A stretch of 37,751 nucleotides of DNA from Xenorhabdus griffiniae (GTDB lineage: Bacteria > Pseudomonadota > Gammaproteobacteria > Enterobacterales > Enterobacteriaceae): assembly GCF_015163655.1 (NCBI RefSeq), contig NZ_JADEUF010000027.1:1-37751 (forward strand), read 5' to 3'. Below are positions 7,075 to 13,801 of this stretch, in pieces. The notes beneath the pieces were generated by a model. That model was not told the DNA's origin. It ran no database searches and saw nothing but the letters and a program-made list of their open reading frames with translations. Positions within the stretch are counted from its first letter, which is position 1. Each line of letters opens with the position of its first letter. The translations under genes and the position numbers were made by a program.

Positions 7075-7704
7075 ATGAGTCTTGCAGACAGAGTCAAGAA
7101 CAGAAGGCTTGAGTTAAAGTTAACTCAAACGGAGGCGGCTATGATTGCTGGCATTAGTCAGCAATCTTGGGCTGTCATTGAAGATGGGAAAACTCTGAGG
7201 CCACGGAATATAATAAGCATAGCTAAGGCTTTGAAATGCGATGCTGAGTGGCTAATTACAGGTGGCGATTTCCAGCCCCTTTGTGATGTAAACATTCGAA
7301 AAGTGCCGTTAATAAGTTACGTACAGGCAGGGAAGATAGCGAGAGGCTTTCCTATACGCGGCTACGATGACTTAGAACACATTACAACCGAGATGAATTG
7401 GTCAGAACGTGCATTTGCATTGCGTATAGACGGGGACTCAATGGAACCCGATTTTAAGGCTGGTGATATTGTTGTTATCGATCCAGAAGTTACTCCCAAT
7501 CCCGGAGAATTCGTAGTAGCAGTAAGCTATGAACGGGAGGCGACATTTAAAAAATATAGGCCAACAGTTATAAATACTGGTGGAGTACAGCACTTTGAAC
7601 TCATCCCGCTAAATAATGATTATCCAATTTTGGATAGCCAGCGGATGGAAATCATCATTATAGGAACAATGGTTGAACACCGAATCTACCGCAGAAAACG
7701 ATAA
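7075..7704 (+). CDS. CI-like prophage repressor (HTH plus LexA/S24 peptidase)
   Basis: A 209-residue repressor. A helix-turn-helix occupies about 5-60 (TQTEAAMIAGISQQSWAVIE) and a LexA-type S24 domain about 75-205. The self-cleavage site is Ala85-Gly86 (VQAG), the nucleophile Ser122 (GDSMEP) and the general-base lysine 159 or 160 (ATFKKY). It should hold the prophage silent at OR and OL and be destroyed during the SOS response. The ATG has a very strong AAAGGAGG site. The spacing suggests leaderless regulation only through pRM. It is the only plus-strand gene left of the OL region. Confidence 0.9.
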   Translation: MSLADRVKNRRLELKLTQTEAAMIAGISQQSWAVIEDGKTLRPRNIISIAKALKCDAEWLITGGDFQPLCDVNIRKVPLISYVQAGKIARGFPIRGYDDLEHITTEMNWSERAFALRIDGDSMEPDFKAGDIVVIDPEVTPNPGEFVVAVSYEREATFKKYRPTVINTGGVQHFELIPLNNDYPILDSQRMEIIIIGTMVEHRIYRRKR

Positions 7705-7734
7705 TTTTTATTAGCTCCCCCCCCTTTTTTCTGC

Positions 7735-7758
7735 AACCCGCCCCGCGCGGGTTTTTTT
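7735..7758 (+). terminator. Terminator after cI
   Basis: AACCCGC and GCGGGTT form a 7-bp stem with a 5-nt loop followed by seven T. It separates cI transcription from the leftward-type operon that starts at OL just downstream. A run of eight C (7717-7724) precedes it. Confidence 0.85.
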
Positions 7759-7807
7759 ATTAAAAATTCTTATAAATACAACAAAGTGCAAAAAAATAAC
7801 AATAAAT

Positions 7808-7844
7808 ACAACTTTGACTGTTGTCATCAAACAATTTTAATTGT
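7808..7844. promoter_or_regulatory. Left operator array OL (two 14-bp sites)
   Basis: ACAACTTTGACTGT (7808-7821) and the perfect palindrome ACAATTTTAATTGT (7831-7844) match the OR motif, with centres 23 bp apart. The second lies in the pL spacer. I see no clear third site upstream. Together with OR this gives the two-operator layout that permits CI looping in lambda. Confidence 0.75.
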
Positions 7845-7849
7845 ATATT
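7821..7849 (+). promoter_or_regulatory. Promoter pL
   Basis: TTGTCA (7821-7826) and TATATT (7844-7849) are 17 bp apart, overlapped by the OL sites. It drives N and the long plus-strand early operon. The transcript begins with about 100 nt of leader before nutL. That leader can fold (ATGCCCAC near 7869 with GTGGCAT near 7892). Confidence 0.72.
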
Positions 7850-7960
7850 CTAATCATCGAACAGGCAGGATGCCCACGAAGTAGCCGCCAGTGGCATATG
7901 AAGAACTGGATGATTCGATAATCAACTATACCAAATGCACAAATAAGTTTTTAGCTATGC

Positions 7961-7991
7961 CGATCTTTAACAGACAGCGCTGAAAAAGCGC
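7961..7991 (+). promoter_or_regulatory. nutL site (boxA and boxB)
   Basis: boxA CGATCTTTAACA (7961-7972) is followed by boxB GCGCT-GAAAA-AGCGC (7977-7991), the same 5-bp stem and pentaloop as nutR with different stem bases. It lies between pL and the N gene, as in lambda. The pair of boxes in both operons identifies N-dependent antitermination. Confidence 0.88.
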
Positions 7992-8062
7992 ACCATTCTT
8001 ACCAGTTGGTTACTGACTGAGATGTAAAGACTACTCAATCACAAATCAACTAAGGGGAATAT

Positions 8063-8392
8063 ATGCACAATTTTCATGGCTACAATAATGCAAGAAAAAG
8101 AAGGCATGAGCGCAGAAAAGAACTGCAAGAAGCGCATAACATCAACACTCAATTACAAAAAGCATTCAGTAATATTGATAGTATTAAATCAGAAATAGCA
8201 GTAAAACCAGCGCGCCCAATATTATCACTAAACAGAAAAGCAATGGATCGGGTAGAGAAGGCAATATCAATTAAAAATACTCCGATGCATGATAATTTAA
8301 GTAATTGCTGCTTACCTAACACAGCAATTTATTCAACTAAAACAAAATTCCGCCGCAGTTCTAAAGCTGGGGAGATTACAGCGAGAGCGTAA
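8063..8392 (+). CDS. Early antitermination protein N
   Basis: A 109-residue basic protein. The arginine-rich motif at about 9-25 (NARKRRHERRKELQEAH) should bind the boxB hairpins. KPARPILSLNRKAMDRVEKA (48-67) aligns with lambda N KPVNRPILSLNRKPKSRVESA, the NusA-contacting region. Lambda N is 107 residues. It is the first gene after pL and nutL, with an AGGGGA ribosome site 8 nt before the ATG. N would turn on both early operons by making polymerase ignore terminators. The C-terminus (FRRSSKAGEITARA) is basic but not clearly alignable. Confidence 0.88.
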   Translation: MHNFHGYNNARKRRHERRKELQEAHNINTQLQKAFSNIDSIKSEIAVKPARPILSLNRKAMDRVEKAISIKNTPMHDNLSNCCLPNTAIYSTKTKFRRSSKAGEITARA

Positions 8393-8509
8393 GCATGGAA
8401 GCCGAAAGCTAGTATACTGGCTATTTTTGCGATCGATAAATTTCTCTATGTGACAAAAGTCTCTTTAATCAATAACAATAATACGAACAAAACGACGCAT
8501 ATGTACAAT

Positions 8510-8534
8510 AACCTATTATTTCATTATATAGGTT
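8510..8534 (+). promoter_or_regulatory. Hairpin just upstream of the exonuclease start
   Basis: AACCTAT (8510-8516) and ATAGGTT (8528-8534) pair with an 11-nt loop, 6 nt before the exonuclease ATG. The only AGG that could serve as ribosome site lies in the 3' arm, so translation may be held down by structure. The run of A/T-rich sequence before it shows no strong promoter. Confidence 0.4.
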
Positions 8535-8540
8535 ATAAAT

Positions 8541-9311
8541 ATGCCAAATCGTAAACAGGTAAAATTATTTACAGAGACATTATTAGAGGAAGATACTATT
8601 GTATTGGATACAGAAACAACGGGCTTAAAAAACGATGATGAAATCATTGAAATTAGTATTATAAATTCTCATGGTGATATTTTATTAGACACGCTAATTA
8701 AACCACAAAAAATCATTCCTTCTGATGCTATAAAAATACATGGCATCACAAATGAAGATGTTAAACATGCGCCAACATGGAGTGATATTTATAAAAAATA
8801 CAGAGAAATAGTTAAAGGAAAAACAGTTATTATTTACAATAAATCCTATGACACAAGGATTATTAGGCAAACATGTAAAAAATATGAATTACCTACACCA
8901 AGAATAAAATCAGAATGTGCAATGCTATTATACGCAGAATATTACGGTGAAATAAATAAAAGAACGGGTGATTACAAATGGCATAAACTTACTGACGCAA
9001 TTTATGACAATGATATATTAGTTTTTGGTGAAGCTCATAGAGCGCTTACAGACGCTCGAATGACACTAGAGCTAATAAAGTTTATGGCCTACAAAGATTG
9101 CAAGATTCCCGACAATACATTGCGTTCAATATATCCCCCCATTGATCATGAATCTTATAAACATGAACGTGAAATTAAGGAGATAGAGCGACAAACGCGT
9201 GAAATTAAAGAAAAATTGAGAAAAGAAGAAAACGACAAATCGTTTTCAAAGCTCTTTAATATGATATTTGTTTTTTTATTTATATTGTTTTCAATTTGGC
9301 TCTTTGCTTAA
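8541..9311 (+). CDS. Membrane-anchored DEDDh (DnaQ-like) 3'-5' exonuclease
   Basis: A 256-residue protein. The RNase-T/DnaQ fold spans about 16-182 with motif I VLDTETTG (D23, E25), motif II NKSYDTR (D104) and motif III HRALTDA (H166, D171), so all four catalytic acids and the His are present. It should remove nucleotides from 3' ends of DNA or RNA. A charged coiled-coil (about 205-233, HEREIKEIERQTREIKEKL) leads into a single C-terminal hydrophobic segment (239-256, MIFVFLFILFSIWLFA), which predicts a tail-anchored enzyme facing the cytoplasm. It is much more A+T-rich than its neighbours and flanked by 150-170 bp gaps, as a moron inserted in the early operon. An anti-host or exclusion role is possible; the enzyme class is sure, the role is not. 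Confidence 0.85.
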   Translation: MPNRKQVKLFTETLLEEDTIVLDTETTGLKNDDEIIEISIINSHGDILLDTLIKPQKIIPSDAIKIHGITNEDVKHAPTWSDIYKKYREIVKGKTVIIYNKSYDTRIIRQTCKKYELPTPRIKSECAMLLYAEYYGEINKRTGDYKWHKLTDAIYDNDILVFGEAHRALTDARMTLELIKFMAYKDCKIPDNTLRSIYPPIDHESYKHEREIKEIERQTREIKEKLRKEENDKSFSKLFNMIFVFLFILFSIWLFA

Positions 9312-9386
9312 AGGCAAAAAAGACCAGATTATCTATATAAGTGCCGTAATGTTTTCAATTAAATCCCACCGATGATTGTTAATCAA

Positions 9387-9414
9387 CTCCAGCTCATTTC
9401 AAGGTAAGCTGGAG
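9387..9414 (+). promoter_or_regulatory. Perfect 8-bp hairpin between early genes
   Basis: CTCCAGCT (9387-9394) and AGCTGGAG (9407-9414) form a stem with a 12-nt loop in the gap after the exonuclease. There is no T run, so it is not a typical terminator. It could be an RNA processing or pause site in the N-modified transcript. Confidence 0.4.
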
Positions 9415-9486
9415 TGAGTTAATAATTGATACAAAACAGAATAAATTAATTTTAATTTATAAAGAAAATAAAAAAGGATAAATGAC

Positions 9487-9894
9487 ATGAATAGATTAGT
9501 TGGAGCTAAATCTTATTTGCAGAGCGCACTTGAAATTAATGAAGAAATGCAGGCTGTATTACTTCCGTTATTAAAAACGGTTGAAAATGAAGCCAGCGAT
9601 GATACTCATGCAATGTTACGCGCTGTACGCACATTATCAATGAATCAGTATCGGGATATTAATGAATTAGATTGTATTCTTGATTCAGTTATCGAAACAA
9701 AAAAAACAACCCCTGATTTAAAGATAGAATTAGAACCAGCTTGTAACGCAATAAAGAAACTAATGGCATTATTGAATACAATGATTGATTCTGGAGGTGA
9801 AGATAGAGACTTGGACTTACTTTCTATTGCGACAGATTTAACTCAGCAAGCTGGCAAAGAAATAGCGCGAGTCAGAGGAGTGGAATATCAATGA
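9487..9894 (+). CDS. Hypothetical helical phage early protein (135 aa)
   Basis: I recognise no family. The sequence is acidic and almost wholly helical by composition (SALEINEEMQAVLLPLLKTV and similar heptad-like stretches), with no cysteine pairs, signal peptide or membrane segment, so probably a soluble helical bundle. AAAAGGATAAATGAC precedes the ATG. Its stop overlaps the next start as ATGA. Being in the pL operon it is expressed early after infection or induction. Confidence 0.6.
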   Translation: MNRLVGAKSYLQSALEINEEMQAVLLPLLKTVENEASDDTHAMLRAVRTLSMNQYRDINELDCILDSVIETKKTTPDLKIELEPACNAIKKLMALLNTMIDSGGEDRDLDLLSIATDLTQQAGKEIARVRGVEYQ

Positions 9895-10250
9895 TGAATA
9901 ATATCCACCGCCTAAATCTTAGAATAAAAGTAATTTGTGAGGCAACATGCAAGCCCCCCCCCCCTAAATACATAGAAGAGTTTTATCAAACTTGTAATGG
10001 CTGGGAATGCAGATTATCTAAACATAATAATAAGACTGGTAGCTATGACTTAGTTGACTCATTCTACAGTTATGAAGATGCTTCAAATGAAGCAAAAGAA
10101 ATTATTATTAACAACCAGATAATAAAAGAAAGAATTATCGCAGCGTTAACCTTAAGGAATAACCATGAAAACATTAAAACCCATCGAAGTAGCAACTGCT
10201 TTAGAAATATTGATCGAACCGCGCGAGGTCTATGTCGTCCGCGGTGCTAA
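9891..10250 (+). CDS. Hypothetical early protein with a C11 tract near its 5' end
   Basis: A 119-residue reading frame. Codons 22-25 (PPPP) are encoded by a run of eleven C (9954-9964). The middle (YIEEFYQTCNGWECRLSKHN) looks like a small globular domain of unknown family. The last 30 residues lie inside the next gene in another frame, an unusually long overlap of 86 nt, so the natural C-terminus is doubtful. Any +1 or -1 change in the C tract gives a stop within four codons downstream. It could be phase-variable, or the tract length could be a sequencing artefact. Confidence 0.5.
   Translation: MMNNIHRLNLRIKVICEATCKPPPPKYIEEFYQTCNGWECRLSKHNNKTGSYDLVDSFYSYEDASNEAKEIIINNQIIKERIIAALTLRNNHENIKTHRSSNCFRNIDRTARGLCRPRC
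9954..9964 (+). repeat. Homopolymer C11 inside a coding region
   Basis: Eleven consecutive C in an A+T-rich region, 63 nt after a start codon. Both alternative frames stop immediately after the tract (CTAAATACATAG and CCCTAA), so slippage would switch the gene off. Confidence 0.9.
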
Positions 10251-10581
10251 CAAGGCGTATCTGAGTGAGGGCGGCGCACTGAATAAATTAGCTTACGTTC
10301 GTGCACAGGAGCAATTTAATGAGGAGGGCAAGGAAAGTAACTTTCCCGCCAAAAAAGTTAAACAAGAAGACGGTACAACTAAAGTTATTCTTGGCTCTAT
10401 GCGCCCTGAATTTATAGCACGCCATGCTCAGGTACTGGAAGAACTGAAAGACAGTGTTAAGCGAGAAAGAGATTTAATTAGAACTAAAAAGGAGCATCTA
10501 AAGGCAATAGAAAAACACAGGAAAGCACAGGATGAATTAATAGCCATAGAAAGAAAAATTCATCAATTACAATCAAAATAA
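10165..10581 (+). CDS. Hypothetical early protein with coiled-coil C-terminus (138 aa)
   Basis: Family not recognised. The N-terminal 85 residues are mixed alpha/beta (EVYVVRGANKAYLSEGGALN) and the C-terminal third is a charged coiled coil (about 90-138, RERDLIRTKKEHLKAIEKHR). AAGGAATAACC precedes the ATG. It overlaps the end of the upstream frame by 86 nt. It probably dimerises through the coil. Part of the early pL operon. Confidence 0.65.
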   Translation: MKTLKPIEVATALEILIEPREVYVVRGANKAYLSEGGALNKLAYVRAQEQFNEEGKESNFPAKKVKQEDGTTKVILGSMRPEFIARHAQVLEELKDSVKRERDLIRTKKEHLKAIEKHRKAQDELIAIERKIHQLQSK

Positions 10582-10653
10582 AAATTAACAAAACAAATTT
10601 AATTACAGCGCCATCGCTGGGGAATCGCTCACGCTGAAAACAGGAAATAGAAA

Positions 10654-10989
10654 ATGACATCATCAACGTTGCTTGAAAGAAAACGAAAGGCATTTATTAA
10701 CGTTAAATTGAATGCATTACAAAAAAAACATGGTTGTCATTCTGTTGTTGTAAAGGTAGGAAAATTTAATTACCAACTGGATTTAGACGAAGAGATATTG
10801 AATATCGCTTTAATTCGCTTCTTTGAGTTAGATGTGTTTGCACTTAAAAGAAAACAGGAAGCAGAGGAACTTATCGTAAGAACATACAACAGCTTTTATA
10901 CCAAGTTCGGCAATTTAACCGAAGAAGGTAATGAATTCATGAATGAGATATTAAAACTGATTGCTAAGAAAACGGAGCCAATAACATGA
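10654..10989 (+). CDS. Hypothetical early protein (111 aa)
   Basis: No family recognised. A basic N-terminus (SSTLLERKRKAFINVKLNAL) is followed by mostly helical sequence, with no membrane segment. CAGGAAATAG lies 4 nt before the ATG. The stop overlaps the next start as ATGA, so the two are coupled. The 70-bp gap before it holds no clear signal. Confidence 0.55.
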   Translation: MTSSTLLERKRKAFINVKLNALQKKHGCHSVVVKVGKFNYQLDLDEEILNIALIRFFELDVFALKRKQEAEELIVRTYNSFYTKFGNLTEEGNEFMNEILKLIAKKTEPIT

Positions 10990-11264
10990 TAAATAAATCC
11001 TATTTAGACTTTGCTAATGCAGCTATCCAGAAAGAGAAAGAAGAAAAGTACGACCTTGCAGCCGAATATTGGGGAAAGGCTAAAAATTTAGCCACCACGC
11101 TTAATACGCAACTATGGGCTGAATATCGCCAGTTACATAATGAAAAAAGACACTCATTACATAACAGTTACAGCAAGGTATTAAGAACCAATGAAAATAA
11201 GCGCACGGCTTCTGAATTAAAAAAGCATATGAAAAAGCAGGCGGTGAATAATGACTGCATATGA
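10986..11264 (+). CDS. ANR-family (aggregate negative regulator-like) transcription regulator
   Basis: A 92-residue protein with the ANR pattern near its N-terminus: SYLDFANAAIQKEKEEKYDL, then AAEYWGKAKNLA and LWAEYRQLHNEKR. ANR proteins bind AraC/Rns-type activators and block their dimerisation, and phages often carry them. Whether this one has a host AraC-type target is not visible. It overlaps the next gene, which has the related PerC-like pattern, by 14 nt. ATGA overlap with the upstream gene. Confidence 0.7.
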   Translation: MINKSYLDFANAAIQKEKEEKYDLAAEYWGKAKNLATTLNTQLWAEYRQLHNEKRHSLHNSYSKVLRTNENKRTASELKKHMKKQAVNNDCI

Positions 11265-11439
11265 ACAAGTAAAGGAATTAGCACGATTCTTAGAATATAG
11301 AAGTTTATTTCGTCGTGCCGCTGAGAAGTGGGGTGAGGCTCTTTCATTATCTCACGATAAAAAACAAGAACAGGAATGTATCAAAAATAATTTGCGTTGC
11401 GTCCGAAAAGCGAAAATCAAAATACAGGAGAGGTGGTAA
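11251..11439 (+). CDS. PerC/ANR-like small regulator (62 aa)
   Basis: A 62-residue basic protein with the PerC-type core (ARFLEYRSLFRRAAEKWGEA, then a CIKNNLRCVRKAK tail). PerC-like phage proteins act on host transcription, in enteropathogenic E. coli on virulence promoters. The next start codon shares one base with its stop (TAATG). Two ANR/PerC-type genes in tandem suggest a pair acting on the same host circuit, which is inference. Confidence 0.62.
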   Translation: MTAYEQVKELARFLEYRSLFRRAAEKWGEALSLSHDKKQEQECIKNNLRCVRKAKIKIQERW

Positions 11440-11930
11440 TGAGTAATACAGGAATGACAATAAAAGAAGTAATTGCCATTTTGAGAAAAAGTAAATTCGG
11501 ATGCCCTGATTTCCTTTTAGATGAAGAAAGGGCGAGAACTAACTACCCGCCATTAACCGATGCGGAAAAAATGGAATGGGCTGAATTATCAGTAAAACAA
11601 CAAAGAGCCATTGTTGCTAGAGAATATCTAGTTTCATGCGGTGAGCGATTTGGAAAACTTGAAAACGGCAATGTCATATTTACCCACGAAAATTGCGTAG
11701 TCGAGCTGGATGCTGACGTAATTGAAACACTACTTATTCACCAAATCGAAAATACGATTCTGGAAATTAATCCAGTCGAAAAATATATCGCCTTGTGGCG
11801 CTTCTATCTCGGTAATGAAGTGAACGAGAAAGAAAACAACTCCACATGGATGCGGGATTTTATCGATGACGTATTTATCGGTGGATTCAAATTATTTACC
11901 GCTGAACCAGCATCACCAACCACACATTGA
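11439..11930 (+). CDS. Hypothetical early protein (163 aa)
   Basis: The ATG at 11439 follows AGGAGAGGTGGTA and overlaps the upstream stop by one base, so I prefer it to the longer frame from 11397. The product is acidic (KEVIAILRKSKFGCPDFLLD at the N-terminus, many Glu/Asp), with no recognised domain, signal or membrane segment. It lies between the PerC-like and antirepressor genes. Confidence 0.6.
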   Translation: MSNTGMTIKEVIAILRKSKFGCPDFLLDEERARTNYPPLTDAEKMEWAELSVKQQRAIVAREYLVSCGERFGKLENGNVIFTHENCVVELDADVIETLLIHQIENTILEINPVEKYIALWRFYLGNEVNEKENNSTWMRDFIDDVFIGGFKLFTAEPASPTTH

Positions 11931-11940
11931 GAATCAAAAT

Positions 11941-12729
11941 ATGAGTAAGAAAGACGAATTAGTAACTATCGACTCAAGCCACTTACCAGTGATCGAGTGG
12001 CAAGGCGTCCGTGTTGTTACCACAGAAACATTAGCGGCTGGGTATGGTACAGAACCGACAAATATTCGCTCCAATATCGCTAACCATCGTAGTCGTTTTA
12101 TTGAAGGTGTTCATGTATTCACCCTTAAAGGTGATGATTTTCGAGCATTTAAGAACCAAGGCAATAATATTGACTTGGTTAATAAACACGCAAATCAAGT
12201 CGCTCTTTTCACAGAGAAAGGTGCTGCCCGTATGTCGAAAATCATTGATACCGACGAAGCGTGGAGTTTCTTTGAGAAGATGGAGTTCGCTTATTTTCAC
12301 CAGAAAAAGCCGACAACAAATCCTTCCGCCTTACCCGGTAATTACATCGAAGCTCTAGAAGCACTACTGACAACGGAAAAAGAAAAGCTAGCCATTGTTC
12401 AAGAGCGTGACGAAGCTCGTCGCACCAAATCACAGATTAGTCGCCGTCGTGAAGCTCAGGCACTTGGTAAGCTCGGCGCTGTCACCCGTAAGTGTCGGGA
12501 ACTGGAAGAACGTCTGGGGGAAAGCACCAAGCACTCAACAATCACCAGTGTGCAAAAAGCCACGGAGAAAGAATACAAATTCGCTCCACTCCGCAAATGG
12601 TGCCGTGAGAACAACATGGAAGCCACAGACGTTCCTGACCCCAGATACGGAAGCGTGAAGTCATGGCCTGCCGAAGCATGGCTGGCTGTATACGGCGTAG
12701 ATCTCAAAAAATTGTTTGGCAAAAAGTGA
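11941..12729 (+). CDS. Phage antirepressor/KilA-type protein, ORF6N plus ORF11CD3
   Basis: A 262-residue DNA-binding protein. The ORF6N domain is at about 15-120 (IEWQGVRVVTTETLAAGYGT, later FTEKGAARMSKIIDTDEAW), followed by a coiled-coil linker (about 145-200) and a C-terminal ORF11CD3-type domain (about 208-262, FAPLRKWCRENNMEATDVPD). Such proteins act as antirepressors or modulators of phage development. I start it at ATG 11941, where the domain begins; the longer frame from 11866 reads through the upstream gene. It is expressed from the pL operon and could target CI or a resident prophage repressor. Confidence 0.78.
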   Translation: MSKKDELVTIDSSHLPVIEWQGVRVVTTETLAAGYGTEPTNIRSNIANHRSRFIEGVHVFTLKGDDFRAFKNQGNNIDLVNKHANQVALFTEKGAARMSKIIDTDEAWSFFEKMEFAYFHQKKPTTNPSALPGNYIEALEALLTTEKEKLAIVQERDEARRTKSQISRRREAQALGKLGAVTRKCRELEERLGESTKHSTITSVQKATEKEYKFAPLRKWCRENNMEATDVPDPRYGSVKSWPAEAWLAVYGVDLKKLFGKK

Positions 12730-12739
12730 GGTGATGGAA

Positions 12740-12982
12740 ATGAAAAAGACAAAATATGTTGTGACTTATCTGGCTGATTATCCCTGTGGGCATCGCCACA
12801 CACTGAGAGTTGCTATGGAGGCTCATGATGCAATAGACGCTATCGAAAAATCGCAGGCAGCATTCACCGATGATCGACTGACATCAACTAACCACACCCT
12901 CTTTTCTGTCATGCCGGAAGAGTTCAACGAAAGCACGGTTGCTAGCATGGATTTGTGCCCAAGTGCGGAGATGAAGTCATGA
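12740..12982 (+). CDS. Hypothetical early protein (80 aa)
   Basis: The ATG at 12740 has GAGGTG 6 nt upstream (the frame opens at 12716). The 80-residue product starts MKKTKYVVTYLADYPCGHRH and looks like a small alpha/beta fold (strand, strand, helix with AMEAHDAIDAIEKSQAAF). I recognise no family. The stop overlaps the clamp-like gene start by 4 nt. Confidence 0.58.
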   Translation: MKKTKYVVTYLADYPCGHRHTLRVAMEAHDAIDAIEKSQAAFTDDRLTSTNHTLFSVMPEEFNESTVASMDLCPSAEMKS

Positions 12983-13593
12983 TCATTGATACCAATTTAT
13001 TACGTGCGGCATTGGTCTGTGTAGCCAAAGATGAGCAGGCAGAAAAATACCCCGGATTAACTGGAGTGCATATTACCCGGCAACACCTTGAGGCCACTAA
13101 CGGTAATGCTCTGGTTCGCATGGAGCTTAAAGAGGATAGCGGCACTTTCTTTGATGCTAGAGACGCTGCTGACCTCGATCTGGTTATCCGGTTCTGTGGT
13201 GATATCCCAGACGAGGCTTGTTTCACTGAAATTATCTTTAACGACGAAGCAAGAGCTATTCATCTGGATGAAGACCATAAGGCTTTTAGCTTCACTCGCC
13301 TTGAGGTCATCAACGGGCGCTTCCCTGATCTGGATAAAGTCATCCCGACAGAGAAGCAAAATGTCATGCCGTACTTTCACCTTGAGTACCTGGCTTACCC
13401 ATATCTGATGTTTCGCAATGGCGTTGTACTTATGGAGCCAGCCGGCATGGAGGCGCCCTGCCAGTTCCGGTTTTGCCCTTTCACGAACAAACTTTATGGC
13501 AACCCTATTTTTGTAGTTCAGCCGCTTTACGAAAATGCCTTCGAGCTTGCCGAACGGCAATTAAGGGAGCTGGAGGTAGACCGTGACCAATAA
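12979..13593 (+). CDS. DNA polymerase III beta (sliding clamp)-like phage protein
   Basis: A 204-residue protein with the clamp-fold pattern: MIIDTNLLRAALVCVAKDE, then GVHITRQHLEATNGNALVRM, and the hallmark GRFPDLDKVIP at 113-123. The host clamp is about 366 residues in three repeats, so this is one to one and a half domains. It could be a mini-clamp assembling from more subunits, a decoy for clamp-binding host proteins, or a loader blocker. It starts in an ATGA overlap. There is no phage polymerase in the window. The fold assignment rests on the motif and spacing. Confidence 0.65.
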   Translation: MIIDTNLLRAALVCVAKDEQAEKYPGLTGVHITRQHLEATNGNALVRMELKEDSGTFFDARDAADLDLVIRFCGDIPDEACFTEIIFNDEARAIHLDEDHKAFSFTRLEVINGRFPDLDKVIPTEKQNVMPYFHLEYLAYPYLMFRNGVVLMEPAGMEAPCQFRFCPFTNKLYGNPIFVVQPLYENAFELAERQLRELEVDRDQ

Positions 13594-13801
13594 GCACCGT
13601 CATATGGTGGATATCAACGACGAACTGGTCAGAACGGTAGTCTACATCGACGGTGGCAGGGATCACACACAGCGGCATATCCACCGCATGAGACGTAATC
13701 AACACATTCACGAGGGCATTTGCCCTCCCCTGCCACCCGCACCGAAAGTGGCAGGAGTGAAGATAACTCCGAAGAAAGGCAAGCGAGGCAGAAGACAATG
13801 A
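13583..13801 (+). CDS. Hypothetical basic early protein, GTG start (72 aa)
   Basis: GTG at 13583 has GGAGG 8 nt upstream inside the previous gene's last codons. The 72-residue product is His/Arg-rich in the middle (DHTQRHIHRMRRNQHIHEG) with a proline-hinged basic tail (KKGKRGRRQ) suggestive of nucleic-acid binding. No family recognised. The stop overlaps the next start as ATGA. Confidence 0.5.
   Translation: MTNKHRHMVDINDELVRTVVYIDGGRDHTQRHIHRMRRNQHIHEGICPPLPPAPKVAGVKITPKKGKRGRRQ

Noticed and set aside
12031-12803. Open frames antisense to the antirepressor gene
   Set aside because: The antirepressor has clear domains on the plus strand and the antisense frames have none.
13057-13560. 167-codon frame antisense to the clamp-like gene
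   Set aside because: No recognisable pattern, convergent with the operon, and explained by codon bias of the sense gene.
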